64,000 bases of DNA from PALSA-1004 sp963804885 (GCA_963804885.1 CAWDSF010000012.1:248001-312000), one strand, 5' to 3'. Positions 8,697 through 17,840 are shown, counted from the first letter of the stretch. A program made the numbers and translations. The notes: a model not told the origin generated them from the sequence alone.

Positions 8697-9648
8697 TCAG
8701 GTTTTGCGCTCGCGCACCACGTAATCGACCTTGTCAGCGCCGTATTTGCGTTCGAGCTGCTCGTCCGGCAGGAACTGGGCCTCGAGCTCGGCAATCTTCG
8801 AGTAGCCCATCAAGTCGGTTATCTCTTCCATTCCATACAGCAGGTCCGGTCGGTCGTGCAGCGTGCCCGTCTCGACGTGGTCGCGCATGAGCTCGAGCGC
8901 TTTGTGCATGCCCATTAGCGCCGCCGAAGGCAGCATGCGCGCCATGGTGACGCGGGCCACCCCGATCTCGGCGAGCCGCTTGACCGGTATCAGCGGCGTG
9001 GTCGGCCGCGAGCGGATACCGAAACCGATATTGATGCTCACCGGTGCGTCGACCGCATCGACAAAGCGCTTGATTTGCTCCTCGGAATCGACTGCATCGG
9101 GAAAAACCATGTCGGCGCCCGCCGCGATGTAGAGGCGTGCACGCTCGATCGCTTTATCGAGGCCTTCGATGGCAATCGCATCGGTGCGCGCGTTGATGAT
9201 GAAGTCGGGATCTTTTTTCGCCTTGACTGCGGCTTCGACTTTTTTCGCCATTTCCTGCGCGCTGATCAGTTCCTTGCCCTGCATGTGGCCGCAGCGTTTG
9301 GGACTCACCTGGTCCTCGATGTTCATGCCAACGACGCCGGCTTCCTCGAAGTACTCGACCGCGTGAAAAACCGTGACCGGATTACCGTAGCCGGTTTCCG
9401 CATCGGCCATCAACGGGATCGACAGAGTGCGCGCGAGATGCCGGCACGCATCGACGTTCTCCATCAGCGTCAGCAGGCCGATGTCAGGCTGGCTCAGCCG
9501 CGCGTTCGAAGAATCCGCTCCCACCAGTAGCGGCTGCTTTAAAGCCCATTTTCTCGACCATGCGCGCGCTCAACCCATCGTAAACGCCGGGCGACACGAC
9601 GATGCCCTGCTTCAACAGTTCGCGCATGCGCGCGGCTTTCGTTTTCAT
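8697..9648 (-). CDS. Isocitrate lyase/PEP mutase family protein (frameshifted)
   Basis: Reading from the ATG at 9648 (MKTKAARMRELLKQG, then VSPGVYDGLSARMVEKMGF) gives the normal N-terminus of this family. The frame then changes at about 9525-9540 into SNARLSQPDIGLL and continues to 8697 for a total near 317 residues. One surplus base explains the break, so a sequencing error is likely. Family motifs are DAETGYGN (Mg-binding Asp), NIEDQVSPKRCGHMQGK with the conserved Cys-Gly-His of methylisocitrate lyase-like enzymes, and INARTDA. Members cleave or form C-C or C-P bonds of 2-oxo acids (methylisocitrate lyase, oxaloacetate decarboxylase, carboxyphosphonoenolpyruvate mutase), so the exact reaction is open. 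It lies 21 bases after a TctC gene and is probably the last gene of the UGSC-tctC transcript. Confidence 0.85.
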
Positions 9649-9669
9649 CGTGGGCTCCTTCGACGATAC

Positions 9670-10635
9670 TCAGGTATTCGGCTTGACCCTGGCCTGCCGG
9701 ATCACGGTGGTCCAGACATCAATCTCCGTGCGCAGAAACTGGCGCAGTTCTTCCGGGGTGCCGCCGATCGGATCCGCGCCTTGCGCGAGCAATGGCTCCG
9801 TCATCGCCGGCGAGCGCAGCGCCTGGATCGCGGCGCCATGCAATTGGCTGATGATCGACGGCGGCGTGCGCGCCGGTGCCAGCAACGCATACCAGGAGCT
9901 CGCGCGAAATCCCGGCAGCGGCGCAGCTTCCGCGACGGTCGGCACGTCGGGCACGGCGTGCGACCGCGTTGCGCTCGTCACCGCCAGCCCGCGCAACTGT
10001 CCCGAGCGCACGTGCGGCAGCGCCGGCAGGGTGCTCGTGCACAGCACCTGGATTTGCGCGCCGAGCAGATCGATCAGCGCCTGGCTCGCGCCTTTGTACG
10101 GCACGTGCGTCATGCTCACGCCGGTCTTCAGGCTCAATAATTCCATCGCGAGGTGTCCGCTCGTGCCCTGTCCTGCCGAGCCGTAGATGATGCGTTGCGG
10201 CTTGGATTTGGCGAGCTCAATCAATTCACGCAAATTCGCTACCGGCAACGACGTTGGCACAACGACGATCAGCGGCGTGTCGACCGCGAGCGTAATCGGC
10301 GCGAAATCATTCATCGGATCGAACGGGAGTTTGGCGACCAGCCCAGGGTTCGTGGCGTGCGCGGTCGCTACCAGCACCAGCGTGTAGCCGTCGGGATTCG
10401 AGTGCGCGGCGAGATCGGTTCCCAGCACCGTGCCGGCGCCGGGCCGGTTATCGATAACAAATTGTGCATTCAATCCTTTCGCCATTCCGCTGCCGAGCAG
10501 ACGCGCGATGATGTCGGCGCCGCCGCCGGCTGAGAACGGCACAATCAGGCGGATCGGACGCGACGGATAGGATTCCGCCGCGAAGGCTGCCGCGTTGGTG
10601 CAGAGCCAGGCAATGCATGCGATCTGCTTAAACAT
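9670..10635 (-). CDS. Bug/TctC-family periplasmic substrate-binding protein
   Basis: An intact 321-residue protein with a cleavable signal peptide (MFKQIACIAWLCTNAAAFAA). The mature part starts with the family hallmark YPSRPIRLIVPFSAGGGAD, followed by DNRPGAG, the PYKGASQALIDLLG segment and PDVPTVAEA. Bug proteins bind carboxylates such as tricarboxylates or aromatic acids, usually for TctAB permeases, but many are orphan as here. It begins 24 bases after the UGSC-family gene and is followed after 21 bases by the PEP-mutase-like gene, so the three probably form one transcript and may act on one substrate. Confidence 0.93.
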   Translation of the reverse strand: MFKQIACIAWLCTNAAAFAAESYPSRPIRLIVPFSAGGGADIIARLLGSGMAKGLNAQFVIDNRPGAGTVLGTDLAAHSNPDGYTLVLVATAHATNPGLVAKLPFDPMNDFAPITLAVDTPLIVVVPTSLPVANLRELIELAKSKPQRIIYGSAGQGTSGHLAMELLSLKTGVSMTHVPYKGASQALIDLLGAQIQVLCTSTLPALPHVRSGQLRGLAVTSATRSHAVPDVPTVAEAAPLPGFRASSWYALLAPARTPPSIISQLHGAAIQALRSPAMTEPLLAQGADPIGGTPEELRQFLRTEIDVWTTVIRQARVKPNT

Positions 10636-10659
10636 GCTGCAGCCCTCTTCCGGCCCGCG

Positions 10660-12282
10660 TTATTCGGACAGCACGATTTCCTGAGTCACCGAGCGTGTGT
10701 AAGCCGAGACCGGCAGGAACACCGAATGCGATCCCGGGCCGCCTGCCACGACGATAGTCAAATCTTCCGGCTTCTCCGATATCGGCAGTATGGTGTCGGG
10801 GCCGATATCGCCAAGCTCGGCTTTGCGCGCGGTAACCATGCGATCGAACTCGCTGCCTTTATGGCGTCCAGCGCGCATCTTCGAAGCTTCCCACAATCGC
10901 CGCTTGACCTCCGCTTTGTCCCAGCCTTCGCGGTGAAAAAGATTCGCGTGCTGTGGCGAGAGGATGATGAACGGCGCGCCAGCGTGGATGTAATCGCTGC
11001 TCGCCGGGTATTGCATGGTGTCGCCTATCATGGCGATCACCTCTTCGCCTTTGCGTGCGGTCATGTTCATGCTCCAGGTGCCAAGTACCCCGCCCACTGT
11101 CACGGTATTGGCGTCCTTGGCGAAACCGCGCTCGACATGCAGCGGCTCCCACGGGCTCGCTTCCTCGTTCTCGGCGCAGCAGAACGTATATTTACCGGGC
11201 TGCCCCTGCGTCGCCTTGTCCATCTCGCCCGGCAGCGCGCCGCCGATGTTCTGCAATATCAGGCGCAACGCACGGCCCAGCGTGGCATTCGCCCATGCAC
11301 CCTGCCCCAGGCAGCCGGCGCCGCTGTTGACCTCGAGCCAGCGCGCAATCGGCCCGTTGACGATCAGCCAGATAGCCGCGGGGTTGGTCGTCGCCTGCAT
11401 GGCCTGCAAATGGAATTTCGGCGTTGCGACGGCTTCTGCGGCGGCGATCAGCACCGGCAGATATTCCGGATAGCAGCCCGCCATCACCGCCTGAATCGCG
11501 ATGTACTCGACCGTGGCGGCGCCCATACCCGGCGCAATCGTCGCGACGACGTCGTCGGGCGCACGCTTCGTGTGGCGCAGCATGCGTTGCACCGCTTCCT
11601 GCGTCGGCGGCGATATCGGCAAGCCGTCGCCCCACCGCCGCTTCATGTAGAACCTGTTCAGCTCGTCGAGATCGCCCGGTGCTTCCACCACCTTCGCACG
11701 CGCGGACACCGGCACTGATGATGCGGAGGCGGCCGATTTGCCGGGTACCGTCGTCTCACAGAGCAGGCGGGCGATGTCCGCGGCGCAGGTCGCCGCGATA
11801 TTTCTGACTTCCTCGCGCGAGCGCGTGCCGAACGGATGCGGGATAACGGCGATCGGTAAATCTGGCGACCCGAGCGCCTTTTGCTGCGCGCGTCCAAGGC
11901 CGATGAAGCTCTGCGAACAGACCGTCAGCGCGGCCTTGGCCCGCTTCGCGACTTCTACACTGTCGTGGATACTCCACGACGTGCAAGACCCTCAATCGCC
12001 GGAACCGGTGATGACCGCATCGACCTGCCCGACCAACTCGTTCATCACTTCCGCGGGTGCGCCCTGCGAAGCGCTTTTCTTGCGCCGCTTGACGACGCTT
12101 TTGACGCCGTGCTTTTCGATCAGGATTTGCGCGAGGTCGTCGACCAGCAGATTGAAATTGGGCTTGGAGTTGTCGATGAAGCCGATCACCTTGCCCGCGA
12201 GGCTGTCGAGCGCCTGGCGGGATTCGCGCAGTTCGGTGAGGCACGGCGCGACGGGTTCGTACACGAGCATGCTGCTGGACAT
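10660..12282 (-). CDS. UGSC-family predicted selenoprotein with in-frame UGA (Sec97)
   Basis: Start ATG at 12282 is preceded by AGGAG. The frame runs for 96 codons, meets TGA at 11994-11992, and continues in the same frame without any other stop to 10660, giving 540 residues with selenocysteine at position 97. The residues around the UGA read VITGSGD-U-GSCTSWSIHD, exactly the U-G-S-C motif that names the UGSC family, where the first position is Sec or Cys. A SECIS-like hairpin follows. The N-terminal domain (to about 185) also has GKVIGFIDNSKPNF and VCSQSFIGLG; a second domain from about 190 to 540 (LNRFYMKRRWGDGLPISPP, NSGAGCLGQG) has no function I can name. A redox role for the Sec/Cys pair is inferred. 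The gene is divergent from a tctC gene and precedes another tctC and a PEP-mutase-like gene. Many pipelines would split it into two genes at the UGA. Confidence 0.85.
11955..11986 (-). promoter_or_regulatory. Bacterial SECIS hairpin of the UGSC gene
   Basis: On the minus strand a perfect 7-bp stem GUCGUGG/CCACGAC (11980-11974 and 11968-11962) closes the loop AGUAU (11973-11969). Below a single bulged A the stem extends with CAC/GUG and wobble pairs. The loop begins 18 nt after the UGA, inside the known bacterial SECIS spacing of about 16-37 nt, and has a G in its first two bases, as required for SelB binding. The structure was paired by eye. Confidence 0.75.
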
Positions 12283-12464
12283 GGAATCTCCTGGTAGCAG
12301 TCCTCCGACGAATTGCATGGAGGGCGGATGCTGTTAGTACTGACGGTGAACTATGTGTCGATTCCAACTTAATCGAAAAATTACGCGTGCGCAACTGGCG
12401 CCCGGATTGTTGCAGCGGGCCGTATGCAGTATCTTCTGCATCGGCCACCAATCTGGGAATTCCG

Positions 12465-13437
12465 ATGAGTTTGAAGTGTCATTTTGCAGCAATCGTTTTT
12501 TGCGCACTAAGCGCATTCACTCATGGTGCGTGGAGCAGTGATTTTCCGTCGCGACCGGTTCGCATCGTTGTGCCGTCGACGCCCGGCGGCGCGCTCGACA
12601 TCCTGTCGCGCATGCTCGCGCAGAAGCTGCCGCAGCGCTGGGGCCAGCCGCTCGTGATAGACAATCGCGCGGGCGCCGGCGGCATTATCGGCAGCGAGAT
12701 CGTCGCCAAGTCCGATCCGGACGGGCATACGCTGCTCGTGGTGGCGCTCGGGTATGCGGCGAACCCATTTCTTTACGACAAGCTGCCGTATCGCACGCCG
12801 CAGGACTTCGCTGCGATCACCGTGCTCGCTTCGGCGCCCAACGTGCTGGTCGTGCACCCGTCTGTCGCGGCGAATTCGGTTCGCGAGCTCATCGCCCTGG
12901 CGAAGGCCAAGTCTGGCGCCCTGGTCTACGCGACTTCCGGCGTGGGCACCAGCGGTCATCTCGCAATGGAGTTGTTCAAGCGCATGGCGGGTGTCGAGAT
13001 GGTGCACGTGCCGTATAAAGGCGCCGGCGCATCGACCGCCGCCGTCGTCGCTGGACAAGTGCAGGTGCTCTCGACGGCGCTCGGCGCCGCGTTTCCGCAA
13101 ATCAAGGCCGGCCGCTTGCGGGCCTTGGCAGTGACCGGGACTGAAGCGCACCAGCGTGGCGCCCGAGATTCCAACTGCGGCAGAATCCGGCCTGCCCGGT
13201 TACGTGGTGGATGGCTGGTTTGCCGCGCTCGCGCCCGCGAAAACTCCGCCGCGGATCGTCGAGCGCCTGCAATCCGAATTTTCAGCGGTCTACAAAATGC
13301 CCGACGTCGCCGAGCGGCTGACTGCGATGGGCTTCGATGCCGGCGGAATGACGCCGCGCGAGACCACGCGCTTCATCGACGACGAAATCGCCAAATGGGG
13401 CAAGCTCATCAAGGAAGTCGGCATCAAGGGAGAATGA
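12465..13437 (+). CDS. Bug/TctC-family periplasmic substrate-binding protein (frameshifted)
   Basis: Starts at the ATG at 12465 with a signal peptide (AAIVFCALSAFTHGAWS), followed by FPSRPVRIVVPSTPGGALD, DNRAGAGGIIG and VPYKGAGAST. At about 13142 the frame changes. Removing one T restores VTGTKRTSVAPEIPTAAESG and the normal C-terminus ending WGKLIKEVGIKGE at 13437, for about 323 residues. Divergent from the UGSC gene with a 182-base gap that should hold both promoters. No TctA/TctB permease genes are nearby. Likely intact in the organism. Confidence 0.88.
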
Positions 13438-13492
13438 AACCACGGCCAATCGCCGGCAGACCGCTGTCTGCTGTTAGCGCATCGTTGCTGCG

Positions 13493-13961
13493 TTACGCGG
13501 CGACCGAAAACCGTCCCAGCTTAGGTTCTTCCGCCGCCACGTAATCGGCAAATGCCATGGTCACGCTGATCGCGTGGTCCCCGGCATTGAAGTTGATTTT
13601 CGCCTGCCCCGCCAGCTCTTCGTCGCAATACGTGGCGAATCCGAACAAGCTGCCGAATGGCGGGATCGAACCCGGAAGGAGCGTTGTCAAGTTGTTCCAC
13701 CTCTTCGCGCGTGGCAAAGCGCAGCGACCGCAGATTGAATGCTTTGCGCACGAGCTTGCTGTCGAGCCGGCGGTCCCCCGGCATCACGAACATCACGAAT
13801 TCGCCAGCCGCCTTGCAGATGAGCGCTTTCGCGCCACTGGAGAGCGGCGCGCCGCGCACCCGCGCCGCTTCTTCACTGGTGAACACCGGCGCATGGCGCG
13901 AAACGCCATATGCGACGCCTTTGCTGTCGAGCAACGCGATTATGCGATCGAATACGGTCAT
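13493..13961 (-). CDS. YbaK/EbsC-family aminoacyl-tRNA deacylase-like protein (frameshifted)
   Basis: Begins at the ATG at 13961 (MTVFDRIIALLDSKGVAY) and shows the YbaK editing-domain features: HAPVFTSEEAARVRG, AKALICKAAGEFVMFVMPGD with the conserved Lys, and LPGSIPPFGSLFGF near the end. One surplus T at about 13689 shifts the frame; removing it joins REEVEQLTTLLPG. The protein is about 155 residues. Family members hydrolyse mischarged Cys-tRNA(Pro) or related substrates. It lies 23 bases after the third TctC gene on the same strand. Confidence 0.82.
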
Positions 13962-13984
13962 GGATTGATGGACCCGTTGCGCGT

Positions 13985-14977
13985 TCACTCCGCGCGCAGG
14001 CCGGCCGCCTTGACGACTTTCGCCCATTTGACGAACTCCGCACTTATATAAGCCGCGAATTCTTCAGGCGTGTTGTCGATCGCTTCGGCGCCGAACGAGT
14101 AGAGCCGCTCGGCCGTTTCCGGCGAGCGCAGGATGCGCGCAACTTCGGTATTGAGCCGGACGACGATTTCTTTCGGCGTCCCTGCGGGCGCCAGCAATCC
14201 CGACCATGAGTTGACCTCGAACCCGGGCATGCCCGCCTCCACCATCGTCGGCACGTTCGGCGCGCCCGGCCAGCGTTTGATTGTGGTGACCCCGAGCGCA
14301 CGCAAGCGGCCCGCCTGCACGCTCGGCAGCGTCCCTGCCATCGCGGCGAAGAACATCGTGACGCGTCCTCCCATGAGGTCCGTATGCGCGAGACCCGTGC
14401 CGCGGTACGGCACGTGCACGATATCGATGCCCGCGCGCATTTTCAGCAGCTCGCCGGCGAGATGGCTTGCGGTGCCGTTGCCGGCCGACGCATAGGTGAT
14501 TGCGCCGGGCTTCGCTTTCGCCAGCGCGATCAGTTCCCTGACCGTTTTGACCGGCAGCGATGGATGCACCACGAGTATGTTGGCCGACGATGCGCACAGG
14601 ATCACCGGCGCGAAATCGCGCAGCGCATCGAATGGCAGCTTGGCGTAAAGGCTCGGGTTCACCGCGTGCGCGAACACGCCCAGCAACAACGTGTGACCGT
14701 CGGGCGGAGCCTTGGCGACGATTTCGGCCGCGACATTGCCGCCGGCGCCCGGCCGGTTGTCGACGATGACTTGCTGGCCCCACAGTTCGCCGAGCCCGCG
14801 CCCGACCGCGCGAGCGACGAAATCGGAATTTCCGCCGGGCGGAAACCCGACTACGATGCGCAGCGGCTTAGAAGGATAGTGCGCGGGCGTATCGGAGCGC
14901 GTTTGCGCGCCCGCGCTCGCACATGCGATGCCCGAGAGTAAGGCGGCCAGCAGCCGATGCGGCGTTCCGCATATCAC
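13985..14977 (-). CDS. Bug/TctC-family periplasmic substrate-binding protein
   Basis: Intact, 330 residues, signal peptide ending near ACASAGAQ. Family motifs are YPSKPLRIVVGFPPGGNSDF, DNRPGAGGNVAAE, VPYRGTGLAHTDLMGG and PNVPTMVEAGMPGF. Third Bug protein within 5 kb; the three differ clearly in sequence, so they are not a recent duplication. It starts 6 bases after the stop of the EAL-type gene and is followed by ybaK, which suggests a joint transcript. The ligand cannot be deduced. Confidence 0.93.
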   Translation of the reverse strand: MICGTPHRLLAALLSGIACASAGAQTRSDTPAHYPSKPLRIVVGFPPGGNSDFVARAVGRGLGELWGQQVIVDNRPGAGGNVAAEIVAKAPPDGHTLLLGVFAHAVNPSLYAKLPFDALRDFAPVILCASSANILVVHPSLPVKTVRELIALAKAKPGAITYASAGNGTASHLAGELLKMRAGIDIVHVPYRGTGLAHTDLMGGRVTMFFAAMAGTLPSVQAGRLRALGVTTIKRWPGAPNVPTMVEAGMPGFEVNSWSGLLAPAGTPKEIVVRLNTEVARILRSPETAERLYSFGAEAIDNTPEEFAAYISAEFVKWAKVVKAAGLRAE

Positions 14978-14983
14978 AGCCGT

Positions 14984-15799
14984 TCACGCCGCGGCATTGC
15001 TCATTCTGCCGAGCGGGCTCGGGCGCGAGATGCCGTAACCCTGCGCGAAAGTGATATCCAACTTCCTCAACGCGTTCAGCGTCGGCGCATCCTCGACATT
15101 TTGCGCGATGGTCTGCACGTCGAACGAGCGGCACGCGTTAGCCGCGGTCCGGACCTCCGCAACCGTCGCCTCGTTCCTGGCTAGTTCCTGCATCAGGCGG
15201 CCGCCGAGCTTTAGAAAGTTGGCCCCCATATCCTTGATCGGCCGGAACGGAATTTCCCCGTCATCCATCGCACCGACCGAGATCTGGCAGCCGATTCGCT
15301 TCAAGCCTTCAGCCAATGCCACTGCGCTCGCCGGATAGTTAATTTCCTTGCCAGGGAATTCAAAGCACAGCAACTCGCCGGCAGTTTCGGTGCGCCGCAG
15401 TTCCTCCTGGACGAAAGCGCAAAAGTCCGGATCCGCGAGTGTGTCGCCGCATAGATTGAGGTGCGCGACACCGCGCTTTTCAGGCTTGATCGACCGGTAG
15501 GCGCCGAGCAGCTTACGCAACACGTAGCGGTCGAGTATCGGGCCCAGGTTGAAGTATTCGAGCATCGGCAGGAACGATCCCGGCGGGATGAGGTGCTGCT
15601 CCTCCTCCTGCAGCCGAATGAACACCTCGAAGTGCGCGCGCTTCTCGCCGCCCGGGGCCAGTTTGATGATGGATTGGCTGAACAGGATGAATTCGTTCTG
15701 CGCAAACGCCCTGCGCAGCTTTTCCTGCGGCTTGTCCCACCCCGACGTCGTGTCGGCGACGCTGACGAGGTAAGTTTCCTCGGGTTCCCCATTCGACAT
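14984..15799 (-). CDS. Degenerate EAL-domain protein, probably catalytically inactive
   Basis: A 271-residue protein made of one EAL-like domain. The fold is recognisable (LRRAFAQNEFILFSQSIIKL, FIRLQEEEQHLIPPGSFLPM, then LDRYVLRKLL and FDVQTIAQNVEDAPTLNAL, ending with ITFAQGYGISRPSP). The catalytic ExLxR is replaced by EVFIRL, and the DDFG metal site reads GAMDDGE. It therefore probably does not hydrolyse c-di-GMP but may bind a nucleotide or a protein partner. No signal peptide or receiver domain is present. Upstream of the TctC/ybaK pair on the same strand. Confidence 0.8.
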   Translation of the reverse strand: MSNGEPEETYLVSVADTTSGWDKPQEKLRRAFAQNEFILFSQSIIKLAPGGEKRAHFEVFIRLQEEEQHLIPPGSFLPMLEYFNLGPILDRYVLRKLLGAYRSIKPEKRGVAHLNLCGDTLADPDFCAFVQEELRRTETAGELLCFEFPGKEINYPASAVALAEGLKRIGCQISVGAMDDGEIPFRPIKDMGANFLKLGGRLMQELARNEATVAEVRTAANACRSFDVQTIAQNVEDAPTLNALRKLDITFAQGYGISRPSPLGRMSNAAA

Positions 15800-15967
15800 G
15801 AACGCTCTCCGGACTGCTTGCCAGCGGACATTCTATGTCGGTTGCTGCCTGAAAATCTATCAAAACGATCAATTTTCCGCTGTACGGTAATGCCCGCAGC
15901 ATAAGCGGCGCAAGTGCATTGAACACCTTACGGAGACTCATTCACGCCGGCTGCGCGGCGTGCCTGT

Positions 15968-16420
15968 TCAAGTTGCAACGCCGACCGAATAGCGGAAGTT
16001 TACGTTTTGGATTTTGGTCAAAACCCATTTGCTGCCTTTACGCTCATACACGAGTTGCAGCTTGCCCGAGACCTGGACCTGTTCTTCGTCGGCGACCGGA
16101 TTGTTGCGCGTTGTAACGAATACGACCACTGTCTGGATATTGCCCAGAGTCTTGCTCTCGAGAATATCGACATGCCGGAATTCTTTGGATTCGAACGTCC
16201 ATTCAGTTGGGTCGGCATTGCCGGACAAGTCCGAGACCCGCACCACGCGGCCAACGATGTCGCTCGCCACTTGCTCAGGGCTGACTACTGCCTTATCCGG
16301 ATGCTGCACCGCCTGCAGCCGGTCGGCTGAACGGTTGTTGTCGGATGTGGATTGCGGCGAAGGACTACAGCCCGCGGCAAGTAGCAGGACCAGAGCAACG
16401 GCGGGGAAGGTTTTCATCAT
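15968..16420 (-). CDS. Putative lipoprotein, unknown function
   Basis: Start at the first of two ATG codons (16420), giving 150 residues. The N-terminus MMKTFPAVALVLLLAAGCSP is a type II signal peptide with lipobox LAAGC, so the mature protein is probably anchored to a membrane. The mature domain alternates strands (DIVGRVVRVSDLSG, TVVVFVTTRN, VSGKLQLVYERKGSKWVL), suggestive of a small beta-sandwich with the GKLQLVYERKGSKW pattern seen in NTF2-like or DUF proteins. I do not recognise the family. Neighbours give no functional hint. Confidence 0.7.
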   Translation of the reverse strand: MMKTFPAVALVLLLAAGCSPSPQSTSDNNRSADRLQAVQHPDKAVVSPEQVASDIVGRVVRVSDLSGNADPTEWTFESKEFRHVDILESKTLGNIQTVVVFVTTRNNPVADEEQVQVSGKLQLVYERKGSKWVLTKIQNVNFRYSVGVAT

Positions 16421-16614
16421 GGAGGCTCCAGAGCATTTCCCGATGCGCGAGTCGCGGGATCCCGGGTCCGGAACCAACGGCAACTCAATAGCCAAGTTTA
16501 ACGCAAAGTGCCGTTGGCGCACGCCAAAACCGTACCGAAAAGCAATTGGCGGCACAAGTCGGAACAATGAATGATTTCGACCGCTGAGCGCGCTCCTATC
16601 GTGCGCGCGATGTG

Positions 16615-16996
16615 CTATGCGTCTGGACGCTCTTTCTTCCTGGTCACCCTGGATTTCTCGATCGACATCTGGTCGTTGACCTTCTCGGTGCCGGCGGTTT
16701 GCCGGGCGAGGTCGGCGACCTTCGCCCGCTGCGCACGGGCCGCGCAAGTGAGCGAGCTCCTTGACGATGACTCTAACTTTGTGCGCGTATGTCGACAGCG
16801 ACTTGTCGCGCACGATTGCCTGAGAACTGCGGCCGCGAGTTCGCGGTCAGTCTTCGCATTCGACTGATCTTGTGCCCGTGGGTGACGCGATAAGCCGTTG
16901 CGCCTTGTCGTCGTCCGCTTTCGGCTGCCCCTCCGCGAGCGCGCCGATGCTTGCCAGCAAGCCCATTAATAGCCATTTCGCTTTGCAACTTGCCAT
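16615..16996 (-). pseudogene. Disrupted small exported protein
   Basis: An ATG at 16996 opens a signal-peptide-like sequence (MASCKAKWLLMGLLASIGAL) followed by EGQPKADDDKAQRLIASP. The frame stops near 16867, but coding-looking sequence continues in other frames to a TAG at 16615 (VRDKSLSTYAHKVRVIVKEL, then RAKVADLARQTAGTEKVND). At least two frame changes are needed to join the pieces. It may be a real pseudogene or another victim of insertion errors. The charged helical C-terminal part resembles small periplasmic proteins such as DUF1090, a weak guess. Confidence 0.4.
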
Positions 16997-17253
16997 TAAG
17001 CTGGTCCCCCGAATAGTTGCTGAAACCTTGCCCATGGTCTTAAGTCAGCGCTATAAGAGTGCGTCCTAAATCACTGTAAAACAAGGGAGTCAGCCGGCAC
17101 CAATAAACCTGCAATTTTATTCTGAGCCCGGTACGGGAAATGCACCTTGGGTTGAGGACTACACTCCTATGACAATATAGGTGTCTGGCCTACAGACTCT
17201 TTTTTCGACTCGCATAAGAATCCATTGTCCAGTCATATGGGCCGAACGAACCC
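16997..17253. other. Intergenic stretch without recognised features
   Basis: Also applies to 16421-16614. I see no gene, tRNA or strong terminator in either part. AT content rises near 17090-17180, where promoters of the flanking genes could lie, but no convincing -35/-10 pair was found. Confidence 0.4.
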
Positions 17254-17493
17254 ATGGCTTCCCAATACAAAGAAAACAATCGATTGGCGGTCTCCGAAGC
17301 TGAAAAAGATGCGCTCGAAAACGATCCGCGCGCATGCCTCACTTCGGACGTGGACGCCCTCTTGGCGATATTCGAGCGCATCGAGCAATCGATTGCGGAT
17401 GGATCGGCGGCCGGGAAGTTGAACGTCATCCGTAAAACGTCGAGGTTCATGGTTGTTGCCGAACACAAGAAGTCGCAAGGGACCCTCGGGTAG
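17254..17493 (+). CDS. Small hypothetical protein
   Basis: A 79-residue acidic, soluble protein (MASQYKENNRLAVSEAEKDA, then DVDALLAIFERIEQSIADG). It looks predominantly helical with no cysteine pair, membrane segment or known motif. It ends 47 bases before a strong terminator, which supports it as the last gene of a transcript. I do not recognise the family. Another frame over the same region is arginine/tryptophan-rich and looks like a shadow. Confidence 0.5.
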   Translation: MASQYKENNRLAVSEAEKDALENDPRACLTSDVDALLAIFERIEQSIADGSAAGKLNVIRKTSRFMVVAEHKKSQGTLG

Positions 17494-17540
17494 CCGTCTT
17501 AGTCATCCCCATCGCGGCTTTCACCGCCGAACGTCTCAAA

Positions 17541-17566
17541 AAAACCCCGCCTCGGCGGGGTTTTTT
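17541..17566. terminator. Bidirectional rho-independent terminator
   Basis: AAAACCCCGCC and GGCGGGGTTTT pair around a TC loop, with a preceding A-run and a following T-run. It separates the small plus-strand gene from the convergent PEP-CTERM fragment. Confidence 0.9.
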
Positions 17567-17584
17567 GCGTGAGCGCTCAACCGA

Positions 17585-17840
17585 TCAAGTGCCCCTCTGC
17601 TTACGGCGACGCGCGATAAATCCCAGCAAGCCAAGACCGGCAAGCATCATGGCGTAAGTCTCAGGCTCAGGAACCGCAGGAAACGGCCCCTCGACTACCT
17701 CAAACGCCGAGTACGTAACGTTGGCTTGGGAAAAGTTATAGAAGGCCAATCGGCCGTTACCGAAGACGCCCGCGATGTCGAGCTCCTTGACACCATTGAC
17801 GAAGCTTCCAGGTCGTTCGGGCCGAAATTAAGGCGCGCAG
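17585..17840 (-). pseudogene. C-terminal remnant of a PEP-CTERM exported protein
   Basis: The minus strand encodes LDIAGVFGNGRLAFYNFS, QANVTYSAFEVVEG and then a complete PEP-CTERM sorting signal: VPEPE at about 17659-17673, a hydrophobic helix (MMLAGLGLLGFI) and the basic end ARRRKQRGT. Such signals are processed by exosortase in exopolysaccharide-producing bacteria. No start codon or signal peptide belongs to it. Its 5' side runs, through at least one frame change, straight into the glycine-zipper gene upstream, so the N-terminal part appears to be lost. An EpsA-type regulator of this pathway is encoded 3 kb away. Confidence 0.65.

Noticed and set aside
11992..11994. TGA in the UGSC gene as a plain nonsense mutation or sequencing frameshift
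   Set aside because: The frame is identical on both sides, the stop falls on the Sec/Cys position of the family motif and a hairpin with correct spacing follows.
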